A stretch of DNA of 64,000 nucleotides. Origin: G965232465 sp965232465 (GTDB lineage: Bacteria; Pseudomonadota; Alphaproteobacteria; JAQWUY01). The notes beneath the pieces were generated by a model, which saw only the letters and a program-made list of their open reading frames with translations, ran no database searches and was not told the DNA's origin. Positions 10,201 through 18,784 of this stretch are shown in pieces. The first letter of the stretch is position 1, and the number at the start of each line of letters is the position of its first letter. The DNA is taken from assembly GCA_965232465.1 (NCBI GenBank), contig OZ246977.1:2566884-2630883 (forward strand), given 5' to 3'. The translations under genes and the position numbers were made by a program.

Positions 10201-12678
10201 AACCGCAACGCCCACGAAGCGGTGGCATTGGGTACCAATTTGGTATATGGGGCGTCAAACTGTGGCGAAGGGGGGGAACAATACAGCCGATATAACACGC
10301 CTAAGTCATCTGCGGTAAAACAAATTGCCTCTGGTCGGTTTGGTGTTTGGGCGGGGTATTTTGCCGACCCTAATATAAAAGAAATTGAAATTAAATTGGC
10401 ACAAGGGGCAAAACCGGGCGAAGGGGGACAATTACCGGGCAAAAAGGTAACAGTGGAAATCGCTTCCATGCGGGGGGGTACCCCCATGGTCGAATTGGTC
10501 AGCCCCCCACCGCACCATGATACATATTCGATTGAGGACTTGGCACAACTGATTCACGATGCCCACGCCGCCCGGGTCAAGGTGATTGTCAAATTGGTAT
10601 CGTCTGAGGGTATTGGCACCATTGCCATTGGCGTTGCCAAGGCGGGGGCGGATATTATCAACATTGCCGGCAACACGGGCGGTACAGGTGCCGCCCAAGT
10701 CACCAGCCTTAAAAACGCAGGACGGGCGGCGGAAATCGGTATTGCTGAGGTGCACCAAGCCCTGTGTGATGCGGGATTACGCAACAAAGTCATTTTACGC
10801 AACTCTGGGGCATTACAAAATGGATACGATGTGATAAAAGCCTGTATCCTTGGTGCCGACAGCTACGAATTTGGTACCACCGCCCTTATGATGATTGGCT
10901 GTGTTATGGCGAAAAACTGTAATGTAAAATGCCCCGCAGGGCTGACCACCGACCCAGAAATCTTTGCCGGTGATGGGCGGGCGTTGGCACAATATCTGTT
11001 AAACATGGCACACGAAGTACGGGAAATTTTGGCATACTTAGGGTTTACCAGCCTGTTACAAATTCGGGGTAGAACCGATTTGTTACACTTATTACATCAC
11101 CAAGATTTAACGGGATTTATCGATTGTCAGGCATTATTAACCCCTGTTGTGGAACAAGTCCCCACGAAACCAAAATATGTACAACCCTGTTTTGCCAAAG
11201 ACGATAGGATAATCGATGCTGTAAAACAAACCATCAAAGATGGTGTACCTGCTATGTTCGATTATGGCAATTTAGACTGTTGTCATAAATCCGTGGGGGC
11301 ACAAACCGCCATTGACATCGAACGGTTGTTATCTTGGCAAATGACCCCACAACAGCGGAAAACATCGGCGGTTATCACCACCAATGGCAAACGCCCTGTT
11401 TTAAAGCCTGATACAATTACCATTACCTCCGCAGAATCGGCGGGACAATCCTTTGGGGCATTTACCACTACGGGGATGAAATTGGTTCACACCGGCATTT
11501 GTAACGATGGGGTGGGTAAATCCATGTGTGGTGGCACAATTGTTGTCAAAAATCCGGGATCCAGCACCGCAAAATCCGCGGCAAACCACATACAAAACAC
11601 CCTTGTTGGAAACTTTGCCTTATTTGGGGCAACGGGGGGCAAGGTATTTGTGAATGGGGCGGGGGGGGATCGATTCGCCGTACGCAACACCGGGGCATTG
11701 GCGGTTGTCGAAGGGGTTGGTGATTTTGGCTGTGAATACATGGTCAATGGCACGGTAATGAACTTGGGCGATTTTGGTAAAGGCTTTGGCAATGGTATGA
11801 GCGGCGGAAACGCATATCAATACGATCCCCATGGTGATTTGGAAATTTTACATTCCAAGGACAGCGTATCGATTGTACGGTTAAATAATGGCGATGCCCA
11901 AACCACATATCACATACCGATTGTCCACGATATTTTACAGCAACATGTGGCACAAACAGGATCACCCCTTGCCCGCAAAATTTTGGCGGATTGGGACAAT
12001 CAAATGGGGAACTTTTTTGTGGTAAACCCCATCGCCATTACACAAATCCAGTGTCCGGATTATTTGGCAACCCATTCACCGGCAAAAGTCATCACAGAAG
12101 AATTATTAAAAGATTATGCCATTTCATCCATCCGGGCGATTAAGCGGTCGTATACAAACAACAATGCCATTTTGGACGGGACAATCCCCGAATCATCCCA
12201 TACTGCCGAAGGGGTCGATTTATTGGTACAATTTGGCATTATGTCATTTGCCAAAAAGCGGGCGATAAAAACCCTTGAACGGATTGGGGCAACCGTCGAT
12301 TCGTACATGATAAATATCACCACCAAAAAACTTATTATTACCGAAGACAAAGACATTATCAGCGATTGTATCAATGCCTTAAAATCCGATTTAAATGCCG
12401 TACCACACGAAGTATTAGGGGCATGGCTCAGCCAAAAACGCATCCAAGATTATACGGATTCATTGAATGGCCGTGATACCACAGAAATTTACAATATGGG
12501 GATGGTCGAATGGGTAAAATATACCACCGCCCGTAACATGTTGGTTATTCAACAACACGGCACCCTAAGACACCGCATTCGACAAGCATTTATTAAAAAT
12601 CTTGTAAAATCTGTGCCTATCGATACAATGAAAATGGATAATGACAATTGGCAATACCGCACAACTCAGGTAAGTTAA
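7246..12678 (+). CDS. gltB: Glutamate synthase large subunit, long form
   Basis: An 1810-residue GltB. It makes two glutamates from glutamine and 2-oxoglutarate. Domain order: a class II glutaminase with catalytic Cys19 (SCGVGF, so an 18-residue propeptide would be removed) and MAHNGELNT; a central domain (NPLNPSEGGISRY); the FMN-binding synthase barrel (CGEGGEQYSRYNTPKSS, KPGEGGQLPG, NTGGTGAAQ); and the GXGXG helix. The 3Fe-4S cysteines read CVMAKNCNVKCP, that is C-x5-C-x3-C, one residue shorter in the second gap than the usual C-x5-C-x4-C. E. coli GltB has about 1480 mature residues. Here about 200 extra C-terminal residues follow the point where that protein ends, with no recognised domain. 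The next gene starts directly after the stop, and no gltD is in the window. Confidence 0.92.
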   Translation: MINTQDTRLYHIHSGSDSCGVGFITRKDGTPTHTLLQVGHDALCVVPHRGGMDAQGVGDGGGVLVDLSEDFFSKCANEKLTLGAFVVAQFFMPPCPKHTQTVKDTFQKLAQDFNLSLLKWRIVPVNTAVVNTASATANPPIEQAILKTTHTIDWTQLEKNCITITEKLGAQFFEQSGFEEFSPFSISSRTVVYKGRLNANEVIPFFDDLQDTDFKIKIFLFHTRFSTNTAPRPSMAQPFSRMAHNGELNTDKKNRIHENSILRTQDKRLIVPFGQSDSGRLDQTLARRLRDDNLGIVEAFVRMCPPAWENNPKITGIERDMLEFFALDEEKVDGPAAIIFTDGIRVGAKLDRLGLRPLRQTETTEYISVTSEAGQNIFAPDNVINRGRIAAGDMVVYDHSMQKYLVNNEILTLLAQADTYTQKLSQKIIHIKELDDADTPMSLPTFPKTATGRAICYGHNAESFRFMVDPILETAAERVSAMGYGVAINPLNPSEGGISRYFSQRFAQVTNPPLDSIREADGMTTRVVLGAKPGFSQNTKQILLDTPILSPYDMGKIRTQSHVHVDEMTLSFIHDTDDTVNAKNLQSALETLAKQAVNFAKNNGIIIASDSILSPDQAPIPITLAVAAINKELIDVGLRFNTSLIIETGQVLSSHDMATTLGFGASAVFPTIVYERAYQLFPNDIKGALKRYRKGCEKALMKTMGKFGLCTVESYTGGEFFEGNFLDTKNDPILKYYFPNIDSPLGGVGFVHIARNYRDWFTYGATDPEHMPSLGLFKEKSDGAGHSYGVNATKEFVAIADKDVVYAKHAPAIPKGTWILDEHLAIAEDIASYTHGKPTEYLDFGYTPLDPKFIDTFTITEDYRTFSSNIMQERQHRPVALRDILGFPVDIASCQTKTEFSDILKSVIWDSTPHATLRHIPASDDADTGRYQNFVRAVHAVFGDKAEAFLHKVQHAPAPVDIAMVQPASEITPTFASGAMSFGALNRNAHEAVALGTNLVYGASNCGEGGEQYSRYNTPKSSAVKQIASGRFGVWAGYFADPNIKEIEIKLAQGAKPGEGGQLPGKKVTVEIASMRGGTPMVELVSPPPHHDTYSIEDLAQLIHDAHAARVKVIVKLVSSEGIGTIAIGVAKAGADIINIAGNTGGTGAAQVTSLKNAGRAAEIGIAEVHQALCDAGLRNKVILRNSGALQNGYDVIKACILGADSYEFGTTALMMIGCVMAKNCNVKCPAGLTTDPEIFAGDGRALAQYLLNMAHEVREILAYLGFTSLLQIRGRTDLLHLLHHQDLTGFIDCQALLTPVVEQVPTKPKYVQPCFAKDDRIIDAVKQTIKDGVPAMFDYGNLDCCHKSVGAQTAIDIERLLSWQMTPQQRKTSAVITTNGKRPVLKPDTITITSAESAGQSFGAFTTTGMKLVHTGICNDGVGKSMCGGTIVVKNPGSSTAKSAANHIQNTLVGNFALFGATGGKVFVNGAGGDRFAVRNTGALAVVEGVGDFGCEYMVNGTVMNLGDFGKGFGNGMSGGNAYQYDPHGDLEILHSKDSVSIVRLNNGDAQTTYHIPIVHDILQQHVAQTGSPLARKILADWDNQMGNFFVVNPIAITQIQCPDYLATHSPAKVITEELLKDYAISSIRAIKRSYTNNNAILDGTIPESSHTAEGVDLLVQFGIMSFAKKRAIKTLERIGATVDSYMINITTKKLIITEDKDIISDCINALKSDLNAVPHEVLGAWLSQKRIQDYTDSLNGRDTTEIYNMGMVEWVKYTTARNMLVIQQHGTLRHRIRQAFIKNLVKSVPIDTMKMDNDNWQYRTTQVS

Positions 12679-14844
12679 ATGGATATCAATATCGAAGCAA
12701 TCGCCAGCGATTCCCCCATCAGCCCTGCACAATCCGCATGGATTGGCGGATACTTTGCCGGCATGCAGGATGCCATGGCATCGATGGTACACACGGGGCA
12801 AACCCAACACCACCCGTTGTTCGTATTATATGGGTCACAAACGGGCAATGCAGAATCCTTTGCCCAAGATTTTGCCACAATGGCAAATGGCGAATGTATC
12901 GATATGGCGGATGTGGAACCCGAAGATTTTGCCACATATAAAAATATTGTGATTATCACCAGCACTTATGGGGATGGCGAACATCCCGATAATGGACAAA
13001 TCCTGTGGGATGCTGTACAACACATCGACACCATAAACTGTAATTATGCCATTATCGGACTGGGCGATACAGCATATGATTTATTTTGTAAATCTGCCGA
13101 AGACTGGGACCAATATTTTGCAGGACGGGGGGCAAAACGATTGCAGGATACGATCAAATTAGATGTGGATTTTGCCGACTTCCAAGACGATATTATGGCA
13201 AAAACCAAAACCACCTTTGATATGGTGCGTGGCAATCTGGTGGCAAATACCCATAAAAATGCAAAAGTTGCTGTGTTATTTGCATCGCAAACAGGCAACG
13301 CACAAGCGTTCGCCGAAGACTTGGCGGAGGCAATGCAAACGGATGTATACGACATGGCGGATGTGGAACCCGAAGATTTTACCACATATCAAAATATCGC
13401 TATTGTTACCAGCACCTATGGGGATGGGGAACATCCCGATAATGGGCAACTGTTATGGGATGCGGTGCAAGGCATTGATACAATGGCGTGTAACTTTGCG
13501 GTAATTGGGCTGGGCGATACGGCATATGATGAATTTTGTAAATCCGCCGCCGATTGGGAAAAATTCTTAACCGCCAAGGGGGGTACAAAAATTCTTGACA
13601 CGGTACAACTAGATGTGGATTTTACCGATTTTCAAGAGGACATTATCAAAAAAACCAAAACCGCCTTTGCCACTGTTGCGGGGGGATCGGTGGGGACAAA
13701 TGCAGCACCCACCACCAACACATCAGCATTTAAGCACAAATCAAAATATACCCGTGCCAATCCGTATAGGGGGGAATTTTTAACACATACTTTATTATCC
13801 AGCCCCGAATCGTCAAAGCGGGTATATCATTTCGAATTTGAGGTCGACGACCCGGATATGGCATACGAAGTGGGCGATGCACTGGGTGTTATTCCCATAA
13901 ACAGTGACGATTTGGTACAAAACATTATATCCGCTGGGGGATTTGATGGCAATAAAGACATCGATGGCACATCGTTTTATGACATTTTAAAAACAGAACG
14001 GGAAATTCGCTTACCCAATCGGGATTTTATCGCTTTGGTAGCACAAAATTGCCAAGATTCCACATTACAAAACTTGCTAAGCGACAAATGTGCCATGGAC
14101 GATTGGCTATGGGGCCGTGAAACCGTCGACATGTTACAACAATTCGATCACAAACTAAGCGAAGAAGATTTTATCAGCGTTATAAAACCCCTCCAACACC
14201 GCTTGTATTCCATATCTTCCTCCCCCAAAACCCACCCCGGCGAAGTGCATTTAACGGTGGGGGCGGTCGAATATAATTTTAACCAACGGCAATGCCAAGG
14301 GGTGGCATCTTGTTTTTTGGCAAATCGTTTAAACATTGGCGATCCAGTGGGGCTGTTTATACATGGCAACAAGGCATTTTCTGTGCCTGAGAATGGCGAT
14401 ACCCCGATTATCATGGTTGGTCCCGGCACAGGTATTGCCCCATTTCGGGCATTTTTGGAAGAACGCCTTGCCACCAACGCCACGGGCGATAATTGGCTGT
14501 TCTTTGGCGATCGCACGCAGGCAAACGATTTTTTGTATGGTGACACCCTAAGTGCATGGGAAAATCAGGGAAAAGTCCGTTTGTCATTGGCATGGTCCCG
14601 TGACCCACATATAAAAAAGATGTATGTACAACACCTTATGTTACAACAGGGCGACGATATTTTTAATCAACTCGAAAAAGGGGCATATTTTTATATCTGT
14701 GGCGATGCATCCCGCATGGCAAAAGATGTGGATGCAGCCCTGTTGGAAATTGTATCGACCCACGGTGCCATGTCCATTGACAAAGCCACCACATACATAA
14801 ACGACCTGAAAAAAAATAAACGCTATGTACGGGATGTATATTAA
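12679..14844 (+). CDS. Diflavin reductase (CysJ-like) with two tandem flavodoxin domains
   Basis: A 721-residue flavoprotein whose ATG directly follows the gltB stop codon, so the two genes are probably translationally coupled. Residues 46-190 and about 197-340 are two nearly identical flavodoxin (FMN) domains. Each has SQTGNA, ADVEPEDF, STYGDGEHPDNGQ and IGLGDTAYD. Next come the FAD-binding domain (RLYSISSSP, GVASCFLANRL) and the NADPH-binding domain (MVGPGTGIAPFRAFLEER, FFGDRTQANDFLY, YICGDASRMAKDV), ending YVRDVY like sulfite reductase alpha subunits. CysJ normally has one flavodoxin domain. No cysI or cysH is nearby. The position suggests it feeds NADPH electrons to GltB in place of GltD; this is inference. 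Sulfite reduction remains possible if cysI is elsewhere. Confidence 0.85.
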   Translation: MDINIEAIASDSPISPAQSAWIGGYFAGMQDAMASMVHTGQTQHHPLFVLYGSQTGNAESFAQDFATMANGECIDMADVEPEDFATYKNIVIITSTYGDGEHPDNGQILWDAVQHIDTINCNYAIIGLGDTAYDLFCKSAEDWDQYFAGRGAKRLQDTIKLDVDFADFQDDIMAKTKTTFDMVRGNLVANTHKNAKVAVLFASQTGNAQAFAEDLAEAMQTDVYDMADVEPEDFTTYQNIAIVTSTYGDGEHPDNGQLLWDAVQGIDTMACNFAVIGLGDTAYDEFCKSAADWEKFLTAKGGTKILDTVQLDVDFTDFQEDIIKKTKTAFATVAGGSVGTNAAPTTNTSAFKHKSKYTRANPYRGEFLTHTLLSSPESSKRVYHFEFEVDDPDMAYEVGDALGVIPINSDDLVQNIISAGGFDGNKDIDGTSFYDILKTEREIRLPNRDFIALVAQNCQDSTLQNLLSDKCAMDDWLWGRETVDMLQQFDHKLSEEDFISVIKPLQHRLYSISSSPKTHPGEVHLTVGAVEYNFNQRQCQGVASCFLANRLNIGDPVGLFIHGNKAFSVPENGDTPIIMVGPGTGIAPFRAFLEERLATNATGDNWLFFGDRTQANDFLYGDTLSAWENQGKVRLSLAWSRDPHIKKMYVQHLMLQQGDDIFNQLEKGAYFYICGDASRMAKDVDAALLEIVSTHGAMSIDKATTYINDLKKNKRYVRDVY

Positions 14845-14856
14845 AGTATCATAAGG

Positions 14857-15453
14857 CTACTTGCTGTTCTTGAATAATATATAATACGCCCCTGTTCCCC
14901 CATGTTCGGGGCGGGCGAAGAAGATGGTTAATACATGGGGTTTAAATGAACCATTGTTTATCCATTTGGGTACGGCATTTTTTAAAATGCCCTTGCCTTT
15001 GCCGGTGATAATTTTTACCATGCGGTGTTTTCTGCATAAAGCCTCTGTTAAAAATATTTGCATTTTGTGATACGCTTGGTGTTGCGTACATCCATGTAAG
15101 TCGAGCACCGAATCAATGGCAATATTGCCTGATTTTAAGCGACGGGCATGGGAACGATTGATACGGCTTGTATCCCCAACCCTCAGATCATGTGCATATA
15201 TACCCACATCGAGCGTATCACACAAAGGGATAGGGCGATATTGTAATAATTTTTTAAATTCTGTTACAGATACACCCTGTTTTGTCGATGCTTGGGGCGG
15301 TGGGGCTGTAACTGTATGGGGATTATTCCTCTGTACCACTTTATGTATTTTATTGTTTTTCAATGGCTTAATGGTGCGTTTCACCTGTGCCCAAGGACTT
15401 TCGTCCGGGGATTTTTGCGTATGTTTGTTATGCCCATCATTTTGTTTGCCCAT
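14857..15453 (-). CDS. Smr-domain protein
   Basis: A 198-residue protein. The N-terminal half is charged and low in complexity. The C-terminal half is a Smr domain (small MutS-related), with VLDLHGCTQHQAY, MVKIITGKGKGILKNAVPKW and FARPEHGGTGAYYILF. Related domains nick DNA or RNA, and recent work on family members points to ribosome-collision rescue; the target here is unknown. The gene is convergent with the diflavin reductase and divergent from secB, a layout common in Alphaproteobacteria. Confidence 0.88.
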   Translation of the reverse strand: MGKQNDGHNKHTQKSPDESPWAQVKRTIKPLKNNKIHKVVQRNNPHTVTAPPPQASTKQGVSVTEFKKLLQYRPIPLCDTLDVGIYAHDLRVGDTSRINRSHARRLKSGNIAIDSVLDLHGCTQHQAYHKMQIFLTEALCRKHRMVKIITGKGKGILKNAVPKWINNGSFKPHVLTIFFARPEHGGTGAYYILFKNSK

Positions 15454-15529
15454 AAAACCTGTTTCCCTTTGATTTTTATAGTGGTTTCATGATAGTATAA
15501 CAAAGATTGACAACAAAAGGGATTATAAA

Positions 15530-16009
15530 ATGACAACAGCCGACACACAACCATCAAAAAACTTTACCATTATCGATCAATATATCAAAGATTTATCAGT
15601 GGAAAATTTTTTGACACCACAACAAATGATTGACAAAGATATAAATCCCAATGGGGAAATTGCCTTGGGCATAACCTCAGAAAAAATTACCGATACTGTA
15701 CATCAAGTGCATTTAAATGTTACCGTTACCGCCAAGGATACACCCACCAAGGATACCAATAACGCCAAAACCTTGTATATCATCGAAGTTGATTATATGG
15801 GGCTTGCCCATATCGAAGGCTTTGACGAAGAAGTACCCATCCTTATTGGTGTGGAAGTCCCCCGTATTATTTTCCCATTTGTGCGGCACATTATCGCATC
15901 TGTGACCACGCAAGCGGGGTTTCCAACCCTGATGTTAAAACCCATTGACTTCTTGTCTTTATTTATGGAACAACAAACGGCAGAAACCGAACAACACAGC
16001 ATACAATAA
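15530..16009 (+). CDS. secB: Protein-export chaperone SecB
   Basis: A 159-residue tetrameric cytosolic chaperone that keeps preproteins unfolded and hands them to SecA. Recognised by IIDQYIKDLSVENFLTP near the start, the central GLAHIEGF region and the conserved PRIIFPFVRHIIASVTTQAGFPTLMLKPIDF block. Length is normal. Its presence fits the many exported lipoproteins and adhesins in the window. It lies 17 bases before argD. Confidence 0.95.
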   Translation: MTTADTQPSKNFTIIDQYIKDLSVENFLTPQQMIDKDINPNGEIALGITSEKITDTVHQVHLNVTVTAKDTPTKDTNNAKTLYIIEVDYMGLAHIEGFDEEVPILIGVEVPRIIFPFVRHIIASVTTQAGFPTLMLKPIDFLSLFMEQQTAETEQHSIQ

Positions 16010-16026
16010 CAAAGGATACACCCCCC

Positions 16027-17178
16027 ATGGGATTATTAGGCACATACGCACGACACGACATAGACTTGGTAAAAGGCGAAGGTCCTTATGTATATGACAT
16101 ACACGGCAAAAAATATCTCGATTTTTGTTCGGGCATTGCCGTAAACGCTTTGGGGCATTGCCATCCGGATTTGGTACAAACAATTCAGCAACAATCCCAA
16201 AAATTATGGCATACCAGCAATGTATTTACATCTTCACAGGCGGAATTAGCCGCCGACACCCTGTGTCGTACCACAGACTTTGCCAAGCATGTATTTTTTT
16301 GTAATTCTGGGGCGGAGGCGTTGGAAGGCACCATTAAAACCATCCGTAAATACTGGCATGACAAAGGCAAACCCCATAAAAACCGCATTATCACCATGAG
16401 TGGTGCATTTCACGGTCGTACGATTGCAACTATTTCCGCCGCTGGTAAAGGCACAGAAGGCTTTGCCCCCCTATTAGATGGCTTTGACCATGGAGTGTTT
16501 AATGATATAAATAGCGTAAAAGCCCTGATCAATGAAAATACAGCCGCTATTTTATTGGAACCCATACAAGGCGAAGGGGGTGTGGTGGTGGGTACGCCTG
16601 CATTTATACAAGGAATCGAACACCTTACCCGCACAAATGGTCTTATCCTTGCCCTTGACGAAGTACAAGCTGGGGCGGGGCGCACAGGGTACATGTGGTC
16701 GCACCAAGCATATGGCATTACCCCGGACATTATGGCGGTTGCAAAAGGCATTGGGGGGGGGTTTCCCGTCGGGGCATTTGTCATGAACGATGCCTTGGCT
16801 CAGGGTATGACTGCTGGTACACACGGATCCACCTATGGGGGCAATCCGATGGCAGTAGCCATTGTATTAACCCTGTTAAAACACCTTAGCAACAAGGCAT
16901 TTTTACAACATGTTATGGACACAGGGACATATTTTAAACAGCAACTGACAAAGGTATCAAATCGATATTCCATACGACAAAAAGGGTTGTTTATCGGATT
17001 GCAATTTGACGCTTCGATGGACAATGCACATATATTTCAATCGCTAGCACAACATGGATTGTTAACGGTACGGGGGGCGGATAATACGGTACGGCTATTA
17101 CCGCCATTAAATATTACCACCACCCATGTGGATGAAGCCATTGAAAAACTCCACATTGTGTTAAAAGAAATGGCATAA
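16027..17178 (+). CDS. argD: Acetylornithine aminotransferase
   Basis: A 383-residue class III PLP aminotransferase. It converts N-acetylglutamate semialdehyde to N-acetylornithine in arginine synthesis, and homologues also act in lysine synthesis. Key sequence: GIAVNALGHCHPDLV, SGAEALEGTIKTIR, LDEVQAGAGRTGYMW and the PLP lysine in DIMAVAKGIGGGFP. A nine-G run at 16753-16761 encodes the three glycines after that lysine and is a slippage-prone spot. argF follows after two bases, so the genes form one arginine operon. Confidence 0.94.
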   Translation: MGLLGTYARHDIDLVKGEGPYVYDIHGKKYLDFCSGIAVNALGHCHPDLVQTIQQQSQKLWHTSNVFTSSQAELAADTLCRTTDFAKHVFFCNSGAEALEGTIKTIRKYWHDKGKPHKNRIITMSGAFHGRTIATISAAGKGTEGFAPLLDGFDHGVFNDINSVKALINENTAAILLEPIQGEGGVVVGTPAFIQGIEHLTRTNGLILALDEVQAGAGRTGYMWSHQAYGITPDIMAVAKGIGGGFPVGAFVMNDALAQGMTAGTHGSTYGGNPMAVAIVLTLLKHLSNKAFLQHVMDTGTYFKQQLTKVSNRYSIRQKGLFIGLQFDASMDNAHIFQSLAQHGLLTVRGADNTVRLLPPLNITTTHVDEAIEKLHIVLKEMA

Positions 17179-17180
17179 AT

Positions 17181-18107
17181 ATGCAAAACAAGCGGAATTT
17201 AAACAAACGGGATTTTATCGACATATCATTGCTCAGCAAAGATGCGGTAAAAACCATTCTTGATTTGGGGCATTTGTTAAAACGGCGAAAAATGGAAATT
17301 ACCCGCCCGCTGGACAATAAAACCCTGATTAGCATATTCGAAAAAACATCGACCCGTACCCGCATTTCATTCGAAGTGGGGATTCAACAAATGGGCGGGC
17401 ACAGTGTGGTTATCACCCACCAAGACAGCCAACTGGGCAAGGGCGAAACCGTCGAAGACACCGCCCGTGTATTGTCCCGATATGGGGATATTATTATGGC
17501 ACGTACACATACACATGATATGGTCGAAACCTTGGCAAAACATGCAACGGTACCGGTCATAAATGGCTTGTCCAATTATTCCCACCCCTGTCAAATTATG
17601 GCGGATATTATGACCTATGAAGAACACCTTGGGTCGATTAAAGGGGCAACCATTGCATGGGTGGGCGATGGTAACAATGTGTGCCACAGCTGGATTCACG
17701 CTGCCGAAAAATTACATTTCCACTTAAAAATCGCCTCCCCTCCCGCATATAGACCCAGCCCAAATACAGTGCAAGGGGCGGGGCAACATGTAAGCCTTAG
17801 CAAAACGGTACAACATGCGGTAACAGGGGCGGACTGTGTTATCACCGATACTTGGGTATCGATGGGCGATGAAGATATCGATAACAAGGTAAAAATCCTA
17901 CGCCCATATCAAGTTACCACAAATATTATGCGATTGGCAAAAAAGCATGCCATTTTTATGCACTGTTTGCCCGCATATCGGGGTAATGAAATGACCGCAG
18001 AAGTCATTGATGGTCCACAATCCGTCGTCTTTGACGCCGCAGAAAATCGCTTACACGCACAAAAAGCCATTATGGTATGGTGCTGTCAAGCAGAACACAA
18101 TATATAA
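17181..18107 (+). CDS. argF: Ornithine carbamoyltransferase
   Basis: A 308-residue enzyme joining ornithine and carbamoyl phosphate to citrulline. It shows the carbamoyl phosphate loop STRTRISFEVG, the HPCQIMAD motif that follows SNYS, and the ornithine-side HCLPAYRGNEMT loop. The order argD-argF-hslO is common in Alphaproteobacteria; here a carbonic anhydrase gene sits between argF and hslO. That makes functional sense, since bicarbonate is the carbon source for carbamoyl phosphate. Confidence 0.95.
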   Translation: MQNKRNLNKRDFIDISLLSKDAVKTILDLGHLLKRRKMEITRPLDNKTLISIFEKTSTRTRISFEVGIQQMGGHSVVITHQDSQLGKGETVEDTARVLSRYGDIIMARTHTHDMVETLAKHATVPVINGLSNYSHPCQIMADIMTYEEHLGSIKGATIAWVGDGNNVCHSWIHAAEKLHFHLKIASPPAYRPSPNTVQGAGQHVSLSKTVQHAVTGADCVITDTWVSMGDEDIDNKVKILRPYQVTTNIMRLAKKHAIFMHCLPAYRGNEMTAEVIDGPQSVVFDAAENRLHAQKAIMVWCCQAEHNI

Positions 18108-18125
18108 TAAAAATGGGAGCATACC

Positions 18126-18779
18126 ATGTGTAAACACACCTATCCTTTAAATGATTTACTCAACAACAACAAAAATTGGGTTGCCAGCCAATTACAATCG
18201 GATCCTGATTTTTTTACTCAGCTGGCATCGACCCACGCCCCCAAATATTTGTGGATTGGCTGTTCAGATGCCCGTGTGCCGGCAAACACGATTGTCGGGC
18301 TGCCCGCAGGCGAAGTATTTGTACATCGTAATGTGGGCAATGTGGTTGCCCATTCGGATATGAATGTACAAGCGGTTATCACCTATGCGGTGCGGTTTTT
18401 AAAGGTAAAACATATTATTGTAACCGGGCATTATGACTGTGGGGCGGTCAAGGCAACACTGGGCGGTAAACGAAATGGCAAAATGGAACCTTGGTTATAC
18501 CACTTGCGTAGCGTTATTCGTGAAAATAATGATACATTGGCCCCCTTAGATGGCACGCAACAAATAAACGCCTTATGTGAATTAAATGTAAAAACACAAG
18601 CCCGCCATGTGGCGGAATCCTCGGCAGTGGTCGAAGCGTGGCAAGACGGCCAACAGGTAACAGTACATGGTTGGATTTATTCTGTAACCGACGGTTTGAT
18701 TAAAAATCTAGACTGTACCCTGTGTTGTGCGGACGATGTACGGGCATTGGAACGCAGCAGTATTTTACAAAAAATGTAA
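18126..18779 (+). CDS. can: Beta-class carbonic anhydrase
   Basis: A 217-residue zinc enzyme interconverting CO2 and bicarbonate. Zinc ligands and the catalytic dyad are visible: Cys and Asp/Arg in CSDARVPA, then His and Cys in GHYDCGAV. VFVHRNVGNVV is also a family signature. The length is typical of the E. coli Can type. It sits 18 bases after argF and 5 bases before the hslO start, so it looks cotranscribed and may supply bicarbonate for carbamoyl phosphate. Confidence 0.95.
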   Translation: MCKHTYPLNDLLNNNKNWVASQLQSDPDFFTQLASTHAPKYLWIGCSDARVPANTIVGLPAGEVFVHRNVGNVVAHSDMNVQAVITYAVRFLKVKHIIVTGHYDCGAVKATLGGKRNGKMEPWLYHLRSVIRENNDTLAPLDGTQQINALCELNVKTQARHVAESSAVVEAWQDGQQVTVHGWIYSVTDGLIKNLDCTLCCADDVRALERSSILQKM

Positions 18780-18784
18780 TCCTT

